Part shown: piece after piece, positions 58,591-64,000 of the stretch
Layout: each line of letters starts with the position of its first letter
Numbering within the stretch: position 1 is the first letter of the stretch
Assembly (NCBI GenBank): GCA_037179335.1
Contig: JAKZHN010000022.1
Span: forward strand, 434,001-498,000
Reading direction: 5' to 3'
Source of the DNA: Cyclaneusma minus
Lineage: Eukaryota > Ascomycota > Leotiomycetes > Marthamycetales > Marthamycetaceae
DNA length: 64,000 nucleotides
The notes under the pieces: generated by a model
What the model was told of the DNA's origin: nothing
Seen by the model: only the letters and a program-made list of their open reading frames with translations
The model's database searches: none
Translations under genes and position numbers: made by a program

Positions 58591-58709
58591 TGGGCTGTGT
58601 CGGATTCGAACCAACGTCTCCTAACTGTGATTCTATAGAAACTACCCCCGATGAGTAATGCCCATGGGTTCTACCACAGTTAGACGCGCTACCATTGTGC
58701 TAACAGTCC
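58591..58709 (-). tRNA. Intron-containing tRNA gene, anticodon probably GTG (His)
   Basis: Read on the minus strand: acceptor arm ggactgt ... acagccc plus A73, with one A-C mismatch at pair 3-70. The D arm is tagcacaatggtagcgcg, the anticodon stem tctaa/ttagg, and the T arm gttggttcgaatccgac with a perfect TTCGAAT loop. An intron of roughly 45 nt follows the anticodon loop, and its 3' end (caca) can pair with the anticodon region, as is usual for pre-tRNA introns. A run of seven T follows the 3' end (atttttttg), a Pol III terminator. By position the anticodon is GTG. Imperfect acceptor and D stems leave open that it is a decaying copy or that the intron bounds, and so the anticodon, are misread. 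Confidence 0.65.
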
Positions 58710-59359
58710 TTTGATTGTTGTATGATACCTTGTCACTTATTCTGATACATGTAGTTACTCGGAAGAACTGATCGACTTTCTAAAATTCAATGTGCACTTA
58801 CATACGATCTGACTAAGTGAAGTTGGTTTTTGGTGAAGATGACCTAGCCTCTTCAAAATCACTAAAAATTGGGCTAGCTTCCACACAGTATGCATGTCAT
58901 TTTCAAAATATTAAATATACTCTTTCGTGCACCGACAGCTCCCACAGCTCCCACAAACAATGGCTGTCGACTCAGGTCTTGCAATAGGATATGCCATCAC
59001 CTTCACGGCTACGCCCTTTCCGAGAGAGACAAAATCTTGCAAACTGTCACAGCGTCATACCCAGCACCACTCCAATTGCACGATCCTTGTTGACTACGTG
59101 CGTCACCTAATAATTCGGCATCACCACCACCTTGGCAAACACAACATCGATTATGTGCGAGTGTACTTCTATTTTCTGGGCAAACGACATAGACTTTGTC
59201 ATTACTAGAGCTGTGTTCCATCCTGTGTGAACTTGTCAAAGCGGGCGTCTTTGATTGTTGCGGAAGGCGTCTGTCATGTTCCAAATTGTTTGTCGGACGT
59301 GGAGGATTCTGTCCATATGGAGGCAGCAAGACGGCTTTGGTCAACGGGGATCGCTACTT

Positions 59360-59450
59360 TGAGAGGTGAAGTTGAGTCTTGACGTCGAGGTGAAGTTCGA
59401 CTGAGCATCTCCAAAGTCGCTTAAGGCTGTGCTAGCGCGGCTACCGCCTA
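59360..59450 (-). repeat. GCTAG/CGAACTTCACC repeat, copy 1 (inverted)
   Basis: On the minus strand reads gcgctagcac, taagcgactttggagatg, then cagtcgaacttcacctcgac and caacttcacc. The word order matches the copies at 60110, 60602, 62105 and 62690. Confidence 0.55.
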
Positions 59451-59550
59451 TACATCCTGTCCCTAAATTCTATATCTATTCCGCTCGAGCTTCCTGTCTT
59501 CTCTCCCTCAAACCTCCATCCCAGCGACAATCCAGCCACACTCGTGTTTT

Positions 59551-60114
59551 GTGCCAAGAAGCTTCAGAAGTCGTTCCCCGGCTCATGAGCAACAACTCGA
59601 CTCTGCTACCAAGTCCCCTCGACTTGATTTCTGGCATCGCCGATCTGATCGTCAACACAACTTCAAACAGTCCAGGCACCGTAGCCAAGAATCATGGGCA
59701 CTGAATCTCCGTCACAAGAAACCCCCATGCTCTTTCAGGTTGCCGCGTTGTGTTTGCTCGCCTGGGCGTTACCCACGTGCTATCCCACGTGCCGTCACAC
59801 GTGGTGCTATCCCACGGCTGGAGGATGATGGGATGAGTCTTGTACATTTGCGTGATGGCTTGACGCTGCTCATAAGCAAAGATAAGGAGTTCGTCGTCGA
59901 AGTCGCCGACTGCACCCAAGCCAGCGTCTGCGTAGTGGGGACCCATTTCTCGAATTCTTCAATCCAGTTCGAGAGTGGGTTTAGCGGAGCGATTATTAAA
60001 ATGAGGTCCGAGGAAGCATTCTTGCTGCCACAGCAATGCGCTGACATGAAGAGAGGATCAAAAGACTTATACGAGCGAGGTCGTAGGTATAGGTCTCGGA
60101 GATGGCATGTGTAG
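59551..60114 (+). other. Protein-like open frame, unrecognised
   Basis: 187-residue frame. The second half (from MSLVHLRDGLTLLISKDKEF through VVEVADCTQASVCVVGTHFS) has the composition of a folded protein, while the first half is Arg/Ser-rich and coincides with the CACGTG cluster. It ends at the edge of the 90-bp repeat copy at 60110. No splice model or domain is evident; it may be a relic or chance. Confidence 0.2.
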
Positions 60115-60190
60115 ACACTAGGCAGCTAGTGTGTGTTTTAGCGAGTTTGGTGAAGCGAGATCGAACTTCACCTGGAGTGTCAACTTCATT
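60110..60190 (+). repeat. GCTAG/CGAACTTCACC repeat, copy 2
   Basis: Reads aggcagctagtgtg, ttttagcgagtttggtgaag, then gatcgaacttcacctgg and gtcaacttca. Confidence 0.6.
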
Positions 60191-60440
60191 TGTCCATCCC
60201 TACCTGCAGCAAGTCCAGTGGCCTGTTGATAGATGACTGGCCCACCATGGGGGCAGTGGGGATTCGCTGCTGCGACTGACCTTGTAGGTTCGGGCTCGAA
60301 ACAGCAGAACGGTTAAAGGCCTGTGACTGTGGTTGGGTTCCTGTTGGGGTTGACTGCGATTGCTTACCACCTTGCTGAGCGTCGCTTGTGCCTGTAGTGG
60401 AAGAGAACAGGATACCCTTCGTGGGGGGTGAAGGGGACAC
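60186..60440 (-). other. Gln/Ser/Pro-rich open frame, possible relic exon
   Basis: 84-residue frame with KQSQSTPTGTQPQSQAF and SSPNLQGQSQQRIPTAPMVG, composition typical of disordered fungal regulators. Upstream frames are interrupted by stops and no clear donor/acceptor pair extends it. Its end touches the repeat copy at 60110. Low confidence as a gene. Confidence 0.2.
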
Positions 60441-60601
60441 GGGATCATGGATTACGAGGGATCATGGATTTCGTAATCGTAGGAATCCCCAACTTCTTCT
60501 CTGCCTGCGACGTGGCTGGATGTTTTGTAGTCGGCGCAACTCGTCTTGTCTTGCGGAAAGAAGAATACGTTGGTCTTGGGATCTAGATATGGACGGGATG
60601 C

Positions 60602-60692
60602 TCAGGTGCTAGTCTCGCTAGTTCAATCTTTGGCGAGTTTGGGGAGACGAGGTCGAACTTCACTAAGGTGCTAAGGTGTTAACTTCAACTGG
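60602..60692 (+). repeat. GCTAG/CGAACTTCACC repeat, copy 3
   Basis: Reads gtgctagtctcgctag, tttggcgagtttggggagac, then gaggtcgaacttcactaagg and gttaacttcaa. Confidence 0.6.
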
Positions 60693-61339
60693 GTACATCT
60701 TTCCAGGTGGAAAACTATCTTGAACACTTGGTTCTAATCGCTTCGCAGGAGACAGGGGTCCAAAGTATCGCAGCACAGGTGACAAGACAGTCTGGTACAC
60801 CATCGGTGTCCAAGAAACTGGCCACTGCGACTTACCGATGGATTGGACTACAAGCACGGCAACCCACCACGGGAGACATACCTAGAACAGCCAAATCGGG
60901 TGTGAGTTCACATTCAGAGAGCAGTGATCCACGATGCTAAAATGTTACGGTGAAGGAAGATACCATATAGAGAAGCAGATTGAGATATAAAGAAGCAGAT
61001 TGACAAACTAGAAAGAGGATGAATACGGCGCGGCGGTGCAGGCGCTTACGGACGAGGAAGATGTTGACAAGGGACAAGTCCTGAATACATATAAACGGTA
61101 CTAATTTAATCACCACCCAACGCCCAGTAACTTGCCAGCGCAGCGTCACCTACCTATTTCGATCCAGCTCTTTTCAACCATGTAATTAGTTTTTTATAAT
61201 TTGCAATATTGAGCGCGCGCGGAGGGGGTTAAAGTCTGCAGTTTTTGTCCGTGCGTACGATTTGGTTGGCTGAGAATTTATGCGAAACCGAGAAAAAACG
61301 TGCAAATCTAATTGGCAGATTTAACTGACTAAAAGCCGC

Positions 61340-61530
61340 CGGAGGCCACCGGGGGTGCGGGGGGCTGGCCCCCCGATATATAAAAAAATTAATTAAAATT
61401 TGTTTTTTAAATATTTTTAAAAAAGCGAGAAAAGCTGCAAAGCTAAGCTAGAAATCATTTAAAAACCAAGAATCCAGCTTTAACTGCCGCTTCGCGCTGC
61501 CAGCGGCTTGCCCGCTGGCGAGCGAAGCTC
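61340..61530. other. GC-rich hairpins bounding an A+T-rich tract
   Basis: 61359-61374 is a near-perfect ggggggc/gcccccc hairpin inside a gccgccggaggccaccgggg context. 61375-61460 is almost pure A/T. 61489-61528 is a long hairpin: outer gcttcgc/gcgaagc and inner gccagcgg/ccgctggc with a 5-nt loop. The composition differs sharply from the surroundings and resembles the end of a mobile element, but no element gene is present. Confidence 0.5.
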
Positions 61531-61569
61531 GTTGTAAATGCTATCGGGATTGTCGCTGTTGCAGGTACA

Positions 61570-61838
61570 TTAAATGCCCACAGCAGTCTTCCTTGGCTTC
61601 TTCTTGATGACTGCGCTATCCTCAGCGTGCGACTGCTTAACGAATTTCGGTTGCGGCGTCGACTCTTCCTTTGGCTTCGGCAGGGGAGCTTCGATCACTG
61701 GCTCAATAACCCTCTCGGCAGTCTTATTCGCTGTCGCCGTTGTATTTTCAGACTTCTCCTCAATGCAGTCGTACATCTCAACATCGTCTTCTCCGTGCTT
61801 ACTCCCAGTGTTCTCGTCGCAGTCTTCGAAGTTCGTTC
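61570..61838 (-). other. Lys/Glu/Pro-rich C-terminal exon-like fragment
   Basis: A frame open from about 61838 to the stop at 61570 reads NFEDCDENTGSKHGEDDVEM, then YDCIEEKSENTTATANKTAE, PVIEAPLPKPKEESTPQPK and VIKKKPRKTAVGI. The acidic-then-basic pattern looks like a real protein tail, but an upstream stop and no clear partner exon leave it an isolated fragment. It abuts the hairpin region. Possibly a relic. Confidence 0.25.
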
Positions 61839-62104
61839 ATTGCAGTTGTCCTTTGCTACAACACAGGATTGGACGATGGTTCTTTATTCGTGTGGTATGA
61901 CGCCTGTGAATATATCTTAGTCAAGCGATGCGGAAACTGGATTTGAGGAGTGGAGAGTAGAGCGAGAAGGAAATGGGGTGGATTGTCGGAAATCTCCTCT
62001 GAAAGCTCCTTCAAAGTATCGCGAGAAGAATGTCAGCAAGTTGTCTAACAACTGATGGTGGATTACCGGATGGTAGATATAGGTGGGATTCTAGGGACTG
62101 GGTG

Positions 62105-62180
62105 GATGTGTAAGCGCTAGTCTTGCTAGCGTTCTGTTTAGCGAGTTCAGTTCGGCTAGAAGCAACTTCACCATTTCACT
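62105..62180 (+). repeat. GCTAG/CGAACTTCACC repeat, copy 4
   Basis: Reads gcgctagtcttgctag, gtttagcgagttcagttcgg, then ctagaagcaacttcacc and tttcactt. Confidence 0.5.
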
Positions 62181-62251
62181 TTGAATATCTACCCTTCTTC
62201 AATCCAGCTTCTAGGACGTGTGACGAAGCTTTTTTAGTTCCCGATCCATCC

Positions 62252-62482
62252 ATGGAGAACCAGAAAGAAGATCCAGGCACTGAGGAAGAACTTCAACTCC
62301 GTAACCGTTCTCTCTGGTACAACCTGGAAGACGCTGATCTCGATGGAGTTGTCCACGTCCAGATGCCTATCACCGGCGCCAAGGGAAGGAGTGCCCGGTT
62401 CTCTGTTGTCGATAAGCAAGGTGTATTGTGGATTCCACTACCTTTAATGCTGGCCCTGTTGCAGAAGATAACGGGCTTATAG
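62252..62482 (+). other. Protein-like open frame, unrecognised
   Basis: 76 residues from a methionine soon after repeat copy 4: MENQKEDPGTEEELQLRNRS, then WYNLEDADLDGVVHVQMPIT and RSARFSVVDKQGVLWIPLPL. Composition is protein-like, but I recognise no family and see no splice extension. Possibly a relic exon. Confidence 0.2.
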
Positions 62483-62689
62483 CGACATTTGCCATTGGGA
62501 CGTGGCGCGAGATGGACAAGGGAGCACCGCCATTGCCAGGTAGATGACATCCGGAGAAATGAGAGAAAGAGGGATCCATGTATCCTTGAAGGCCTCGACC
62601 TCTTCCTCTGTATCAAGATGTTGGTAGAATATGAATCGGTTGGAGAGAGGGAGAGAGAGCTTGAGCTTGTAAATATAGGATTCCAGTGG

Positions 62690-62785
62690 TGCGCAGGCGC
62701 TAGCTACAAGTAGTTCTTTAGGCGAGTTGATGTCGGCTAGAGGAGCTTCGCCTCGCGGTTAAACTTCACTAAGTTCACTTCTGGA
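62690..62785 (+). repeat. GCTAG/CGAACTTCACC repeat, copy 5
   Basis: Reads ggcgctagctacaag, tttaggcgagttgatgtcgg, ctagaggagcttcg, then ttaaacttcactaag and ttcacttc. Confidence 0.5.
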
Positions 62786-63305
62786 AAGATTTTCTTCTAC
62801 TATCTATTCACGGTCATGTGAACAAGCACACTGTCACCTCGGCTACCTGTTTTGTTCTTTTTCTTTCTCTCTCTCTCTTTTTTTTTGGTTGAGCAAAAGC
62901 ATCCATAATATAAATCTGATCTAGTGGTTTACTTAGCCTCAGAATTGTGTCGTTTGCACAAAAGAGGTCGAATCATAATGCCGGCAACATTTGGCAACTT
63001 TCTCTTTGCTCTGATTTCTTTTGGTATTAATTTACTGCGGATTTAGCTCCCCAAACCACCCATATACGGATATATCATCAAATTTTGCAACCGCAAACCA
63101 ACTGAATTTTCAAATCTCCGCCTGAAAACCCACAAACACAGCAAGATCCAACTTTTGAATAACCTAAAGCACCCCGAACTGAAGTTCCAAACGGTCTTCA
63201 AGAGCCAGCCGACCGTTCACCGTTACCACTCCAGCTCACTGCACCAGCCAACGCCTCCAAACACCATTACGTTCTTCCTTCTTCCTCCACACCAACTGCT
63301 CATCC

Positions 63306-64000
63306 TCAAGTCCCCTGCTTCATCTTCTGCCTAACAAGCACATCCTTCTCCCACAACAACACCGCCAGGGCACAAGCCGGCCCACCAACAACCGTCCAAC
63401 CCAGCAGCTTCATGCCCATCTTGCTCCACAGGACCGTCATTATCCCTCTTTCCATCATCTCTTTCTGTTTCTTGCAGGCAGCAAGCGCATCACGCAAATA
63501 ATGTTCATTATGCGTTGGCAAAGACCCAGACCGTGCCGCAAGGTCCTTCTCGATCAGTGCATTGCTATACAGCGTAATGCCCCAGAGCAGACAGGCCGCT
63601 GTGCCGATATAGAGATTGTATTGCAGAAACGTGTGCACTGATCTGTCCACAGATGGAAAATCGACGTCGGGGAATGTGTAGATCCAGTCGAAGAATGATA
63701 TGGTGAGATCTTTGGTGGGAAAGGGAAATGTGGGGAGGTAGATTGAGGAAGGGGAGTGGGATGGGAGGGGTGAGAGATAGGGGACGCGGGGGAGGAGGGA
63801 GCGAATGAGGGAAGAGGGAGAGAATGAGAGGTAGAGGATAGGGAGGTGGGTGGCGATGCAGAGAGTGATGACGAAGATGTAGATGCGGCGGACGGAGGCG
63901 AGGTAGATGGAGGCGGTCATGTGGGTTTGTTTTTCTGCGTTGTGGTTGGGGAAGAAATAGCGGGTAGAGAACGACCAGATGTGCGTGAGAGTGTATTGGA
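63306..64000 (-). CDS. Polytopic membrane protein, 5' end beyond window
   Basis: The frame is open to the right edge (first complete codon at 63998), so this is the C-terminal exon of a larger protein; 231 complete codons including the stop are visible. It reads QYTLTHIWSFSTRYFFPNHN, then two or more hydrophobic helices (YIFVITLCIATHLPILYLSF; LYIGTAACLLWGITLYSNAL; LLGWTVVGGPACALAVLLW). The segment after HIWSFSTRYFFPNH with later FPxxDFPSVD and a helix before the end is reminiscent of fungal membrane proteins annotated as terpene-cyclase-like (paxB/atmA-type fold neighbours), but this is a weak impression. An internal ATG at 63920 is probably not the true start. The region around 63720-63920 is strongly G-rich on the plus strand, giving biased codons. 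Confidence 0.6.
   Translation of the reverse strand, partial: QYTLTHIWSFSTRYFFPNHNAEKQTHMTASIYLASVRRIYIFVITLCIATHLPILYLSFSPSSLIRSLLPRVPYLSPLPSHSPSSIYLPTFPFPTKDLTISFFDWIYTFPDVDFPSVDRSVHTFLQYNLYIGTAACLLWGITLYSNALIEKDLAARSGSLPTHNEHYLRDALAACKKQKEMMERGIMTVLWSKMGMKLLGWTVVGGPACALAVLLWEKDVLVRQKMKQGT

Larger units (their letters stand above)
58710..63305. other. Gene-poor region of repeats and ORF fragments
   Basis: About 4.6 kb in which no complete gene can be supported. It holds five diverged copies of a roughly 90-bp repeat (59360-59450 inverted, 60110-60190, 60602-60692, 62105-62180, 62690-62785) and three CACGTG words at 59774-59803. It also holds GC-rich hairpins beside an A+T-rich tract (61340-61530) and several protein-like fragments. 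The last 500 nt are the 3' flank of the right-edge membrane gene, with a CT microsatellite at about 62850-62885. Confidence 0.5.

Noticed and set aside
1..64000. CRISPR array, phage or intact transposon
   Set aside because: No regular short repeat-spacer pattern, and no integrase, transposase or reverse transcriptase frame is visible; gene structure is plainly eukaryotic.

Overview
This window is nuclear DNA from a filamentous ascomycete (Pezizomycotina). The evidence is many short GT..AG introns (about 45-120 nt), widely spaced single genes on both strands, and typical fungal families: a fused MoaA-MoaC enzyme, a PTH11/rhodopsin-type membrane protein, long-chain alcohol oxidase, S10 carboxypeptidase and an ING/PHD protein. 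I cannot place it to class or species.

Layout. At 1.3-5.6 kb are an SLC35F6-like transporter (-) and a three-KH RNA-binding protein (-). A gene-poor stretch follows (5.6-9.5 kb), then an eight-exon DEDDh exonuclease of the Gfd2/YDR514C/QIP type (-, 9.5-12.4 kb), an ING-PHD chromatin reader (+, 13.8-16.4 kb), an NTF2/SnoaL-like protein (+), an RRM protein (+, 19.7-21.3 kb) and a 1,238-residue repeat/RGG-rich disordered protein (+, 22.2-26.0 kb). At 26-32 kb are the molybdenum-cofactor fusion enzyme cnxABC (-), a WRAP73-type WD-repeat protein (+) and an ARL3/ARFRP1 GTPase (+). A prenyltransferase fragment lies next to it. At 32.8-37.2 kb are a rhodopsin-domain membrane protein (-), a decayed alpha/beta hydrolase (-) and a BTB protein (-). 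At 39.3-47.5 kb are a FYVE protein (-), an ELO-family elongase (-), and RLP24 (-) divergent from PAM18/TIM14 (+). At 50.1-57.3 kb are a long-chain alcohol oxidase (-), a serine carboxypeptidase (+) and a small membrane protein (-). An intron-containing tRNA gene (-) sits at 58.6 kb, and a membrane-protein gene (-) runs off the right edge.

The genes are mostly unrelated housekeeping functions (RNA binding and decay, chromatin, cofactor synthesis, Golgi GTPase, ribosome assembly, mitochondrial import, lipid metabolism). I see no biosynthetic cluster, CRISPR array or intact transposon. Exon models were checked by hand: splice signals are GT/AG and the reading phase closes in every model given.

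The unusual material is non-coding. Two arrays of a roughly 63-75 bp unit containing GTGCAACAAAA lie in opposite orientation about 10 kb apart, each followed by a poly-C (or poly-G) run. There is a foldback with 92-nt arms, a diverged repeat of about 90 bp in five copies at 59-63 kb, a two-copy 180-bp repeat, and several minisatellites. In cnxABC, the splice donor that joins the two enzyme halves doubles as the stop codon of a stand-alone MoaA ending in Ile-Gly-Gly.
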